A stretch of 64,000 bases of DNA from PRS1 sp965250265 (GTDB lineage: Bacteria; Bacteroidota; Bacteroidia; Flavobacteriales; Flavobacteriaceae). The DNA lies in assembly GCA_965250265.1 (NCBI GenBank), contig CBDFNO010000013.1, positions 186,001-250,000 of the forward strand. The letters run 5' to 3'. The notes under the pieces are model-generated. The model was not told where the DNA came from, made no database searches, and saw only the letters and a program-made list of their open reading frames with translations. A program made the position numbers and the translations under genes. Positions 9,160 to 17,550 of the stretch are shown here, piece by piece (within the stretch, counting starts at the first letter, position 1; every line of letters begins with the position of its first letter).

Positions 9160-11655
9160 TTATAATAATCCAAATTGTTTAAAATGATGATTTACATGTT
9201 TTGTGTGAAATAATTTCCATTCGAATCTATCCAAATGTCCAAAAACAACATTTTTTGTAGTCGTTTTTGGATTTTCTTGGAAATGAGTTTCGTATTCATC
9301 ATAAGATTCCAATAACTTTTGCTTTGCTTCAGCTAAATTTTTATGCTCTAATTTATTAATGTCCCTTTCAAGAAATTTTGGAGCTTCAAAATTTCTTGGC
9401 ATTGGTCTATGATTATATAATGAATCATGTGTTTTTTCTAATATCTTTTCTGGTGTCGAAAATTCAAAATCTTGAACTTCGCCTGATGCAATTTTAAAAG
9501 TAAACTCCAAATGCTCAACCAAATGTTGCGGCGTCATAGATCCCCAAACTGGTTTTGTCTCTTCTGATAGTTTGCTCAAATAAGTTTCAATTGTTTCTCG
9601 ATTAATTTTGGTAAAAGGGCTTTTCTTTTGAACCATTGTTAAAACAGTCGCTATAGCTACAATTTCATCTTCAGCATCAAAAACTTCAGCGTACCATTTT
9701 ACAATTCCGTTAGGCAATTGAGGTCCTTGAGAATCTCTGTCAATCTTTTGTTTGCAGGTTAAACGTACAGAAATGGTATCGTTATGATAAATAGGACGTA
9801 TAAAACGACAATCTTCTAATCCATAATTTGCTGAAACAGGTCCTTTATTGGGATACACAAATAATCCTGCTGCTGCTGCTAAAATAAAATAGCCGTGAGC
9901 CGTGCGTTTTTCAAAAATACTACCGTCCAAGGAAGTTATGTCTGTATGTGCATAAAAATTATCCCAAGTTAGATTTGCAAAATTTATTATGTCACTATCT
10001 GTAATTGTCCGCTTGTGAGTTTTGAGTGACATTCCTGGTTGAATATCTTCCCAATGGTATTTGAAGGGATGTTGATCGGCTTCTTTATATGCACCTCCAG
10101 GTTGATATATTCCTGTAATTTCGGTTAAAGTTGTAGGCGAACCTTGAATGGCGGTACGTTGTAAATAATGTTTTATACCACGCATTCCTCCCATTTCTTC
10201 TCCTCCTCCTGCACGTCCTGGCCCTCCATGAACCAAGTATGGTAATGGCGAACCATGTCCTGTACTTTCTTTTGCATTTTCACGATTTAATACTAAAATA
10301 CGACCGTGGTGACTTGCAGCATTAACTACATAGTCTTTTGCAATGGCATCATTATTTGTTATGATTGAAGATACTAAAGATCCTTTTCCCATTTGGGCTA
10401 ATATTATTGCTTCATCTAAGTTTTTATATGGCATTATTGTACTTACCGGACCAAATGCCTCGCGTTCATGAACAACTAAATTGTCGAAAGGATGGTCTTC
10501 TCTTAATAAAATTGGGCCTATAAACGCACCTTTTTTGGAGTCGGCTCCTATAGTTTCAATCTTATCTAGGCTTCCATATACAATTTGTGCTTTTTTAGCA
10601 ATATCGGTAACACTATTTCTTACTTCTTCAACTTGTTCTTTACTAATTAGCGACCCCATTCGTACTTCTTTTAATCTTGGATCTCCAATAGTGACTTTAT
10701 CTAACGCTTTTCCTAAAGCGATCTGTACATCTTCTACTAAATTTTCAGGAACAATAATACGACGTATTGCAGTACATTTTTGACCGCATTTTACGGTCAT
10801 TTCCTTACGTACTTCTCTAATAAAAATGTTGAATTCTGGTGTTCCTAGAACAGCATCTTCACCCAAAATAGAAGCATTTAAAGAATCTGCTTCCATAGTA
10901 AATGGCACAGCTTCTTGAATTATTCTTGGGTGTGCTTTGAGTATTCGTCCTGTTGATGCAGATCCTGTAAAAGTAATTACATCTTGGGATTCTACAGTAT
11001 CTAAAATTGTTTTAACAGTTCCGTTTATGATTTGTAAAACGCCTTCTGGAAGTATTCCAGAATTTATTATTTCTCGTGCTACTACTTCTGCTAAATACGA
11101 TGATGAAGGTGCTGGTAACACTACTGCAGGGACTCCAGCCATCCAATTGACAGCACATTTTTCTAACATTCCCCAAACTGGAAAGTTAAATGCATTAATG
11201 TGTACAGCAACGCCTTTTTTAGGCACCATAATATGATGTGCCATAAAGCGTCCACCTCGAGATAAATCTATAGGGTCACCTTCGACATGATAGGATTGGT
11301 TTGGAAACAATTTTCGTAAAGATGCATTAGTAAATAGATTATTGAAACCTCCTTCTATATCAATCCAGCTATCTACTTTAGTTGCTCCGGTGCGATAGCT
11401 TAATTCATAAAATGCTTCTTTACGTTTGATTAGATACAACGCTAATTTTTTTAGCATGTTGCCTCTTTCCTGAAAGGTCATTTTATGAATTACTTCGCCT
11501 CCTTTGGTTCTTCCATAATTTAGAATTTCAGGAATGTTTAATCCTTCAATTGCAATATTTGAAATTACTTCTCCAGTGATTGCATCTAATACAGGAATGC
11601 CTTCATCTTTTCCTTCTGTCCATTGTCCTGTGACGTAATGTTGTATTTTTTTCAT
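9160..11655 (-). CDS. paaZ: PaaZ bifunctional enzyme with extra C-terminal DUF1569/DinB-like domain
   Basis: Opens the oxepin-CoA ring (enoyl-hydratase/hydrolase) and oxidises the resulting aldehyde. The aldehyde dehydrogenase domain (about 1-500) has Glu255 (FTMEAD) and Cys294 (GQKCTAIRR), at almost the E. coli numbering. The MaoC-like domain (about 510-670) has AHTD and RTAHGYF. E. coli PaaZ ends at 681 residues, but this protein runs to 831. The last 150 residues resemble DUF1569 of the DinB four-helix superfamily, with HLVEH at 711-715 and a final EWKLFHTKHVNHH. The start is ATG 11655, one base after the upstream stop; a longer frame begins at TTG 11688 inside the preceding gene. The function of the extra domain is unknown. 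Confidence 0.9.
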   Translation of the reverse strand: MKKIQHYVTGQWTEGKDEGIPVLDAITGEVISNIAIEGLNIPEILNYGRTKGGEVIHKMTFQERGNMLKKLALYLIKRKEAFYELSYRTGATKVDSWIDIEGGFNNLFTNASLRKLFPNQSYHVEGDPIDLSRGGRFMAHHIMVPKKGVAVHINAFNFPVWGMLEKCAVNWMAGVPAVVLPAPSSSYLAEVVAREIINSGILPEGVLQIINGTVKTILDTVESQDVITFTGSASTGRILKAHPRIIQEAVPFTMEADSLNASILGEDAVLGTPEFNIFIREVRKEMTVKCGQKCTAIRRIIVPENLVEDVQIALGKALDKVTIGDPRLKEVRMGSLISKEQVEEVRNSVTDIAKKAQIVYGSLDKIETIGADSKKGAFIGPILLREDHPFDNLVVHEREAFGPVSTIMPYKNLDEAIILAQMGKGSLVSSIITNNDAIAKDYVVNAASHHGRILVLNRENAKESTGHGSPLPYLVHGGPGRAGGGEEMGGMRGIKHYLQRTAIQGSPTTLTEITGIYQPGGAYKEADQHPFKYHWEDIQPGMSLKTHKRTITDSDIINFANLTWDNFYAHTDITSLDGSIFEKRTAHGYFILAAAAGLFVYPNKGPVSANYGLEDCRFIRPIYHNDTISVRLTCKQKIDRDSQGPQLPNGIVKWYAEVFDAEDEIVAIATVLTMVQKKSPFTKINRETIETYLSKLSEETKPVWGSMTPQHLVEHLEFTFKIASGEVQDFEFSTPEKILEKTHDSLYNHRPMPRNFEAPKFLERDINKLEHKNLAEAKQKLLESYDEYETHFQENPKTTTKNVVFGHLDRFEWKLFHTKHVNHHFKQFGLL

Positions 11656-11656
11656 C

Positions 11657-12535
11657 TTATCGATTTTTTTCATCATAAAAATGATCAAAGTGATATTTTA
11701 AAAATTCTTTATTTATGTTATGATTACTTTTTACAGTTAAAATTCCCTTTTCGCCAATTAAGTTGTAATCATATAAGATTGAAAAACCTCCAAAATCAAA
11801 CATCACATGATGATTTGGACACAAACACAATAAATTTTCAATTGAATCTGGGCCATTATGTGGTGCTCCTAAAGGTTTTATATGAGCTGCTTCTGCATAA
11901 AGTCCTGATGATGTTTCAATTGATAAATCACAAATTTGACATTTATATTTATAAATCTCTTTAATTCTTCTACTCAATACTGTATCTCTAATAATTCTTT
12001 GTACAGTAGTCTTTATCCGTTTTGTCTTTTTATATTCTTCAGAATCTTCCTGAAGAATAAAGGTTTCTTTTCTTAGATTATTATCAGTTTTTCTTAACCT
12101 ATATCTCCAAATATCATAACCACTTTTTCCTTTTTCTTTCCAATATTCCTCAACTCTAAATAAGCCATCATATCTATATCCTTCATCTGGACCATGAATA
12201 GATCCTTTATGAAAACCTCTTATTACTCTAACTGGGAAACCAAATTTTGAATTTAAAGCTAAAGCCATATTTCCTCTTACTAATTCTTGATCAGTTACTT
12301 GTTTAGTTGATCCTTCTTCCCTTCCACCATGTCCAGTATAAATAATTATATCTCCATAATCTTCATCATCTTCATAACCACCAGAAACGACAATTGAATC
12401 AGCTCCTTCATTCTGACTACCACTTATCCCAGCTTGAGTAGGATTATGAATTTTACTGAAAGATAAATCAAGCCTATTCTTAAATAATTGACCCTCACTA
12501 ATTCCTCCTATATGTCCAAAAACTCTTTCGCTCAT
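11657..12535 (-). CDS. SRA (YDG)-HNH endonuclease, probably modification-dependent
   Basis: A 292-residue protein with an N-terminal SRA/YDG domain (1-155), shown by VFGHIGG, GADSIVVSGGYEDD, YTGHGG and RYDGLFRVEEYW. A linker of charged helices leads to a C-terminal HNH nuclease with Cys199/Cys202, AHIKP (His218), HNGPDSIENLLCLCPNHH and a following Asp. SRA domains flip out 5-methyl- or 5-hydroxymethylcytosine; SRA-HNH proteins such as TagI and ScoMcrA-type enzymes cut modified DNA. No methyltransferase is beside it, as expected for a type IV-like system. It is stitched between paaJ and paaZ with no gap upstream (TAA-ATG) and one base downstream, so it would be made together with the catabolic enzymes. 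Target modification and activity are not known. Confidence 0.85.
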   Translation of the reverse strand: MSERVFGHIGGISEGQLFKNRLDLSFSKIHNPTQAGISGSQNEGADSIVVSGGYEDDEDYGDIIIYTGHGGREEGSTKQVTDQELVRGNMALALNSKFGFPVRVIRGFHKGSIHGPDEGYRYDGLFRVEEYWKEKGKSGYDIWRYRLRKTDNNLRKETFILQEDSEEYKKTKRIKTTVQRIIRDTVLSRRIKEIYKYKCQICDLSIETSSGLYAEAAHIKPLGAPHNGPDSIENLLCLCPNHHVMFDFGGFSILYDYNLIGEKGILTVKSNHNINKEFLKYHFDHFYDEKNR

Positions 12536-13744
12536 TTAAACTCTTTCAATTATAGCAGCATATCCTTGACCAACTCCAATACACATGGTTACTAATGCAT
12601 ATCTCTTTTGCTGTTCTTTTAATTCTAAAGCTGCTGAATAACAAATCCTTGCACCTGTAACGCCAAGCGGATGACCAATAGCTATTGCTCCTCCATTTGG
12701 ATTTAGTCTTGGGTCATTATCTACTAAGCCCCAAGCACGTGTACAAGCCAAAACTTGTGCTGCAAAGGCTTCGTTAAGCTCAATAATATCCATATCATTC
12801 ATCGTTAATCCTGCTTTTGCTAATGCTTTATTTGAAGCTTCTACAGGACCTATTCCCATGAGTCGTGGTTCTACACCTACAACAGCAGAACTTACTATTC
12901 GTGCTATTGGTTTTAAATTATATTTTTTTACTGCATCTTCAGAGGCTATTATAGTAGCTGCTGCACCATCATTTAATCCTGATGAATTCCCAGCTGTAAC
13001 ACTTCCGCCTTCAACTTTAAATGCAGGACGTAATTTTGCCAATATTTCTTTGGTCGTTGATGGTTTTACAAATTCATCCTTTGAAAACTCAATAGATTCC
13101 TTTTTACGTTGTGGAATTTCAACGGCAACAATCTCTTTTGCAAATCGACCGCTTTCTTGAGCTGTTGTTGCCTTTGTTTGACTCCAATAAGCAAAAGCAT
13201 CTTGATCTTCTCTTGAAATATTATACTTCTCAACCAGATTTTCAGCAGTATTCCCCATACTATCTGTTCCGTATATCTCCTGCATTCTTGGATTGATAAA
13301 ACGCCATCCGAAACTGGAGTCGTACATTTTAGAATCATTCCCAAATGCTTTTGAAGATTTTGAAATTACGTATGGTCCTCGTGTCATATTTTCAACACCA
13401 CCTGCAATAAACACATCTCCATCGCCTGCTTTTATTGCTCGATTAGCATGAATAATAGCAGATAATCCTGAACTACATAAACGATTGACTGTTTCTCCTG
13501 GAACTGAAAAAGGTAATCCTGCCAATAATAAAGCCATTCTTGCCACATTGCGATTATCTTCTCCAGCTTGATTAGCACAACCGATAATAACATCCTCATA
13601 AGCCTCTTTTGGAATGCTTGGATTTCTTGCCACCAATTCTTTAATAACCAAAGCAGCTAAATCGTCTGTTCGGACAGTTGATAATGTACTTTTATAGTTT
13701 CCTATTGGAGTTCTTATTCCATCAATTATATATGCTTCTTTCAT
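12536..13744 (-). CDS. paaJ: 3-oxoadipyl-CoA / 3-oxo-5,6-dehydrosuberyl-CoA thiolase
   Basis: Thiolase of 402 residues. It has the nucleophilic Cys90 (NRLCSSG), His358 in GGAIAIGHPLG and the second active Cys388 in CIGVGQG. In the phenylacetate pathway this enzyme makes both thiolytic cuts, releasing acetyl-CoA and finally succinyl-CoA. The ATG at 13744 overlaps the TGA of the upstream secreted-protein gene by 4 bases (ATGA), and the endonuclease gene follows with no spacing. Full length with no anomalies. A general acetyl-CoA acetyltransferase has the same motifs; operon position favours PaaJ/PcaF. Confidence 0.9.
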   Translation of the reverse strand: MKEAYIIDGIRTPIGNYKSTLSTVRTDDLAALVIKELVARNPSIPKEAYEDVIIGCANQAGEDNRNVARMALLLAGLPFSVPGETVNRLCSSGLSAIIHANRAIKAGDGDVFIAGGVENMTRGPYVISKSSKAFGNDSKMYDSSFGWRFINPRMQEIYGTDSMGNTAENLVEKYNISREDQDAFAYWSQTKATTAQESGRFAKEIVAVEIPQRKKESIEFSKDEFVKPSTTKEILAKLRPAFKVEGGSVTAGNSSGLNDGAAATIIASEDAVKKYNLKPIARIVSSAVVGVEPRLMGIGPVEASNKALAKAGLTMNDMDIIELNEAFAAQVLACTRAWGLVDNDPRLNPNGGAIAIGHPLGVTGARICYSAALELKEQQKRYALVTMCIGVGQGYAAIIERV

Positions 13745-14238
13745 TTCTCTATAACTTTTGCTGAAATCGCAGTCTTTTCAACTATAATTCTATATTTTTC
13801 TTCCTCTCCTTTAGGATAAATTACTCCAATTTCGATAATACTATTTTTTTTATGCTTTTTTGCAAACGACATCATTTCAACAATTTGTTCAGCTCTTATT
13901 TGTTCTTGTTTTGCGTATAGAAAAAGAATGCCTTCAAGTAAAATCTCCTTTTCTTCAATAATCTTTATCAATCCACCATCATTCTTACCCATATGAGTTT
14001 TCATATCTTCATAAGAAACTTGTCTTACTCCTACATGAACAAATCCCTTGCTCTCTTTTTCCCAATAATTATTTCCATTCTTCTTAAACTTATTTAAATC
14101 AATATCTATTTCAAATTCAACTTTAGTAGAATGAGTTTCAGAATCAACAATTTCAATTTCTTCTTCAATGTCATTTACTTGAGCATAAATAGGAATCAAG
14201 AATATTTGAAGTATTACAACTATAAATTTTGCTTTCAT
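13741..14238 (-). CDS. Secreted protein of unknown function inside the paa operon
   Basis: A 165-residue protein that I do not recognise. The first 19 residues are a signal peptide (MKAK, then a hydrophobic core, then IYAQ), so the product leaves the cytoplasm. An acidic stretch (EEEIEIVD) follows, then alternating hydrophobic strands and a charged central helix (KQEQIRAEQIVEMMSF). It ends with a strand-rich tail. There are no cysteines and no lipobox. It overlaps the thiolase start by 4 bases and follows paaI by 10 bases, so it is co-translated with cytoplasmic enzymes although it is itself exported. Confidence 0.6.
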   Translation of the reverse strand: MKAKFIVVILQIFLIPIYAQVNDIEEEIEIVDSETHSTKVEFEIDIDLNKFKKNGNNYWEKESKGFVHVGVRQVSYEDMKTHMGKNDGGLIKIIEEKEILLEGILFLYAKQEQIRAEQIVEMMSFAKKHKKNSIIEIGVIYPKGEEEKYRIIVEKTAISAKVIEK

Positions 14239-14248
14239 AATATATTGA

Positions 14249-14656
14249 TTATTCTTCCCATTCTTTTTGAGTTCGATAAACTACACCTTTGAACAACGCG
14301 ACTAATTCTTCATCCCTTTTAACTTCGATTATATTGAAACCTAACTTATTATTTACTTTTTCTATAACCGATTCTGCTACTAAATAATCGCCCTCATTTA
14401 ATGCTTCAATATGGTTTATTGAAGTTTCAATTGAAACAGCGAATTTACCATGTGTGTTCGCAGCAAATCCAAAGGCTGTGTCTGCTAGTGCATAACTAAT
14501 AGCTCCATGCGCTTTAAACATACTATTGAGCATTTCTTTTCTTATAGTCATTCCCACTCTACATCTCCCAATTTCACATTCTAATATTTCAATTCCCATC
14601 CATTGGCTGAATTTGTCCAGTCCCAACATTTTATATGGAATTAATTCTCCTTTCAT
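14249..14656 (-). CDS. paaI: PaaI hotdog-fold acyl-CoA thioesterase
   Basis: Single hotdog domain, 135 residues. The region MLNSMFKAHGAISYALADTAFGFAANTHG (about residues 43-71) matches the PaaI signature: the HGG-like turn, then the aspartate of LADTAFG on the long helix. PaaI hydrolyses phenylacetyl-CoA and hydroxyphenylacetyl-CoA and is thought to rescue CoA when the ring-attacking steps stall. Its ATG shares one base with the paaH stop (TAATG), so translation is probably coupled. It acts in the cytoplasm as a tetramer, by family. Confidence 0.88.
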   Translation of the reverse strand: MKGELIPYKMLGLDKFSQWMGIEILECEIGRCRVGMTIRKEMLNSMFKAHGAISYALADTAFGFAANTHGKFAVSIETSINHIEALNEGDYLVAESVIEKVNNKLGFNIIEVKRDEELVALFKGVVYRTQKEWEE

Positions 14657-15822
14657 TAAAAGAATGTTTTATTTTCCCTTTTCATTTTACGTAATAATGG
14701 GCTACATCTATATCTTTCTTCATGATATTCTTCAAATAACTCATCTATTCTTTCCACACACCAATCGATGCCCTTTTCGTCTGCCCAAGCCAATAATCCT
14801 TTAGGGTAATTTACCCCTTTAGTCATAGCCTTATCAATATCTTCAGCAGAAGCGATATTCCAAAACAAAGCATCGGCAGCTTCGTTAATTAGCATTACCA
14901 AAACACGTTTGAAAATTAGTTCAGCTAACTTACTGTTTTGGGCTTTCTCCCTTTCGTTCGAAATGACTTTACCGTTTTCATCATAATCGTAGTACCCTTT
15001 TCCAGTTTTTCTTCCTAAATATCCAGCTTCAGCTAATCTTTGTTGTGTAAATGATGGTCTGAATCTTGAATCGTAATAAAAGGTTTTAAACACTGTTTTC
15101 GTTACCATATAATTAATATCATTACCTATAAAATCCATCAATTCAAAAGGTCCCATTCTGAAACCTCCAAAAGTTTTTAAACTCCAATCGATTGTTGCAA
15201 AATCTGCAATTCCTTCTTCATAAATACGAAGTGATTCACCATAATATGGTCGTGCAACACGATTAACAATAAATCCAGGTGTATCTTTAGCTATAGCAAC
15301 CGTTTTGTTCCAACTTTTAATTGTTGAAACTGCTTTATCAAATACAGTTTCGGAAGTTTGAATAGCAGGAATTACTTCAACCAACGCCATTAAAGGTGCT
15401 GGATTAAAAAAGTGAATGCCTACACAACGTTCTGGTTTTTTTAACGAAGAAGCAATTGATGCAATTGATAAAGATGATGTATTTGATGCAATGATTGTTT
15501 CATCAGACACATAACTTTCTAACTCTGAAAATACTTTTTGTTTAATTTCTAAATTTTCAACAATAGCTTCAATAGTTAAATCGGAATCAGACAAATCTTC
15601 TAAAGAATTCACATAAAATATATTGGCTTGAATTCTATTTTTTTCGGCTTCATTAATTCGTTCTTTTTCAATTAATCGTAACAATATTTTTTCAAGAGCT
15701 GCTTTACTTTTATTTAAAGCATTTTGATTTGTATCATAAACTTTAACAATACAACCAGAAGTTGCAGCTACTTGTGCAATACCACCTCCCATTGTTCCAG
15801 AACCAATAATTCCTACTCTCAT
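14656..15822 (-). CDS. paaH: 3-hydroxyacyl-CoA dehydrogenase (3-hydroxyadipyl-CoA)
   Basis: NAD-dependent enzyme of 388 residues. The Rossmann motif GSGTMGGGIAQ lies at 7-17, NTSSLS at 114-119 and the catalytic His137 in IHFFNPAP, followed by the helical C-terminal domain with DFIGNDIN and GRKTGKGYYDY. It oxidises 3-hydroxyadipyl-CoA to 3-oxoadipyl-CoA, which the PaaJ thiolase uses next. At about residues 282-292 the peptide GKVISNEREK is coded by a third, diverged REP-like element. It has a single C-terminal domain plus part of a second, shorter than E. coli PaaH. The dehydratase gene lies 9 bases upstream. Confidence 0.88.
   Translation of the reverse strand: MRVGIIGSGTMGGGIAQVAATSGCIVKVYDTNQNALNKSKAALEKILLRLIEKERINEAEKNRIQANIFYVNSLEDLSDSDLTIEAIVENLEIKQKVFSELESYVSDETIIASNTSSLSIASIASSLKKPERCVGIHFFNPAPLMALVEVIPAIQTSETVFDKAVSTIKSWNKTVAIAKDTPGFIVNRVARPYYGESLRIYEEGIADFATIDWSLKTFGGFRMGPFELMDFIGNDINYMVTKTVFKTFYYDSRFRPSFTQQRLAEAGYLGRKTGKGYYDYDENGKVISNEREKAQNSKLAELIFKRVLVMLINEAADALFWNIASAEDIDKAMTKGVNYPKGLLAWADEKGIDWCVERIDELFEEYHEERYRCSPLLRKMKRENKTFF
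14944..14967 (-). repeat. Diverged REP-like element inside paaH
   Basis: The stretch from 14944 to 14967 begins TTTCTC and ends TCGAAATGAC. It matches the E2 copy at about 19 of 24 bases and reads in the same frame: the E2 copy gives NVISSAVEKS and this one KVISNEREKA. It sits in a surface loop after the YYDYDENG segment. Confidence 0.5.
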
Positions 15823-15831
15823 ATTTTATTT

Positions 15832-16767
15832 TTAAAATGGCAGATTGGTTACATCTACATTTCCACCAGAAATAATAATTCCAACGTTTTTATCTTTATA
15901 ATCTGCTTTATTTTTTAGCAAAGCTGCAAATGCGACTGCACTTGAAGGCTCTATGATTATTTTCATACGTTCCCAAATCAGTTTCATTGCATTAATAATT
16001 TCTTCTTCTTCTACTCTAATAATTTTTTCAACACCTTCTTTAATAATTGGAAAATTTCGATCTCCTAAAAAGGTTCTTAATCCATCAGCAATTGTATTTG
16101 TGCTTTCATTATATTCTATTTTACCGCTTTGTAAAGAGCGGTAAGCATCATCAACATTTTTGGGTTCTCCACCATTAACTTTACAATTGTTAGAAAAATA
16201 TTTTGCGGCTAAAACTGTTCCTGCAATCAATCCACCACCACCAACTGGTGTAAAGATATAATCTAATTGCGGATAATCTTCCAATAATTCTATTGCTGAT
16301 GTCCCTTGCCCTAAAATCACTTCATCATCGTTAGAAGGATGTATAAAAGTAGCTCCTGTTTCGATTCTAACTTTTTCTGCCATCTCTTCTCGAGCGATTG
16401 GATTAGAATCGCATTCAATGATTTCGCCTTTATATGTTTTAACGGCATTTTTTTTTACTTGAGGCGCATTTTCAGGCATTACAATGAATGCCTTTACGCC
16501 AATTTTTTTAGCCGCCAATGATAATGCTTGTGCAAAATTACCAGAAGAATGTGTTACAACTCCTTTATTACGTTGCTCTTCCGTTAAACTTAAAATCGCA
16601 TTGGTTGCACCTCGCATTTTAAAAGCTCCCATTTTCTGAAAATTTTCACATTTAAAAAAAACGTTTGCCTCACACATTTCATTTATTAACCCTGAAGTAA
16701 GTACAGGTGTTTTGTGAATATAAGGTTTCACTCTATCATGTACTTTTATCAAAGTTTCTTTATTCAT
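15832..16767 (-). CDS. PLP-dependent threonine/serine dehydratase-like protein
   Basis: Fold-type II PLP enzyme of 311 residues. It shows the PLP lysine at 50 in GAFKMRGA, SSGNFAQALS as the substrate loop and the glycine loop VGGGGLIAG that holds the phosphate. The size fits catabolic threonine dehydratase or serine racemase without a C-terminal ACT domain, so no allosteric control is expected. It lies between paaG and paaH, touching paaG (TAG-ATG on the minus strand runs paaG then this gene) and 9 bases from paaH. It has no known step in phenylacetate degradation; a link to amino acid catabolism is inference. Confidence 0.8.
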   Translation of the reverse strand: MNKETLIKVHDRVKPYIHKTPVLTSGLINEMCEANVFFKCENFQKMGAFKMRGATNAILSLTEEQRNKGVVTHSSGNFAQALSLAAKKIGVKAFIVMPENAPQVKKNAVKTYKGEIIECDSNPIAREEMAEKVRIETGATFIHPSNDDEVILGQGTSAIELLEDYPQLDYIFTPVGGGGLIAGTVLAAKYFSNNCKVNGGEPKNVDDAYRSLQSGKIEYNESTNTIADGLRTFLGDRNFPIIKEGVEKIIRVEEEEIINAMKLIWERMKIIIEPSSAVAFAALLKNKADYKDKNVGIIISGGNVDVTNLPF

Positions 16768-17547
16768 CTATTTTCCTTTAAAATTGGGTTTACGTTTTTC
16801 TATAAACGCTTTAACTCCTTCATTAAAATCATCTGTTTCAGCGGCTTCAATTTGATGTTTTGCCTCTAAATCGAGTTGCTCTTCTAAAGTATTAATTAAA
16901 GACTGATTAAAAGTCTTTTTAATTAATCCTATAGCTTTAGTTGGCATTTCTGCCATTTTTAAAGCTAATTTTTGAATAGTTTCTTGGAACTCATCAAAAG
17001 TTACATATTTATAAATCATACCTAACCTTTCAGCTTCTTCAGCTCCCACTTTATCTCCTAACATAGCTAAAGCAGATGCTTTTTGAAATCCAATAAGTCT
17101 TGGTAAAAAGAATGTTCCTGCACTATCTGGTATTAATCCAATTTTACTAAATGCCTGAATAAAACTAGCATTTTCATCGGCTACAACTATATCACAAGCC
17201 AATGCTATATTTGCTCCTGCTCCAGCAGCTACGCCATTAACTGCCGCTATAATTGGTTTTTCAATATTTCTGATTCTTAAAATAATTGGATTATAATGTT
17301 CTTCTAATATTTTTTTGAAACCAGGATTAAGTTCAGGAGTTGTCACCTCTTTTAAATCTTGCCCAGCACAAAAAGCTTTTCCATTTCCCGTAAGCACTAT
17401 CGCTCTAACTTTATTATCAATTTCACAAGCATCCAATGTGTCTTGCAAGCGTAATGCCATTTCACGATTGAAGCTATTAAAAACTTCTGGTCTGTTGAGC
17501 GTAATAAACGCTACATTATTTTCAATTTTTAATTCAATTGAACTCAT
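16768..17547 (-). CDS. paaG: 1,2-epoxyphenylacetyl-CoA isomerase
   Basis: Crotonase-fold isomerase of 259 residues, close to E. coli PaaG along its length: LNRPEVFNSFN, FCAGQDLKE, AAVNGVAAGAGAN, LIPDSAGTFFLPR with the catalytic Asp, and the end KRKPNFKGK. It converts ring-1,2-epoxyphenylacetyl-CoA to the oxepin form that PaaZ opens. It follows the VOC gene by 3 bases. This is the better of two crotonases in the operon for PaaG; the one at 8409-9158 lacks these landmarks. Confidence 0.92.
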   Translation of the reverse strand: MSSIELKIENNVAFITLNRPEVFNSFNREMALRLQDTLDACEIDNKVRAIVLTGNGKAFCAGQDLKEVTTPELNPGFKKILEEHYNPIILRIRNIEKPIIAAVNGVAAGAGANIALACDIVVADENASFIQAFSKIGLIPDSAGTFFLPRLIGFQKASALAMLGDKVGAEEAERLGMIYKYVTFDEFQETIQKLALKMAEMPTKAIGLIKKTFNQSLINTLEEQLDLEAKHQIEAAETDDFNEGVKAFIEKRKPNFKGK

Positions 17548-17550
17548 AAA

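Noticed and set aside
11656..11688. Longer paaZ start at TTG 11688
   Set aside because: It would lie within the end of the endonuclease gene; ATG 11655 directly after that gene's stop matches PaaZ proteins better.
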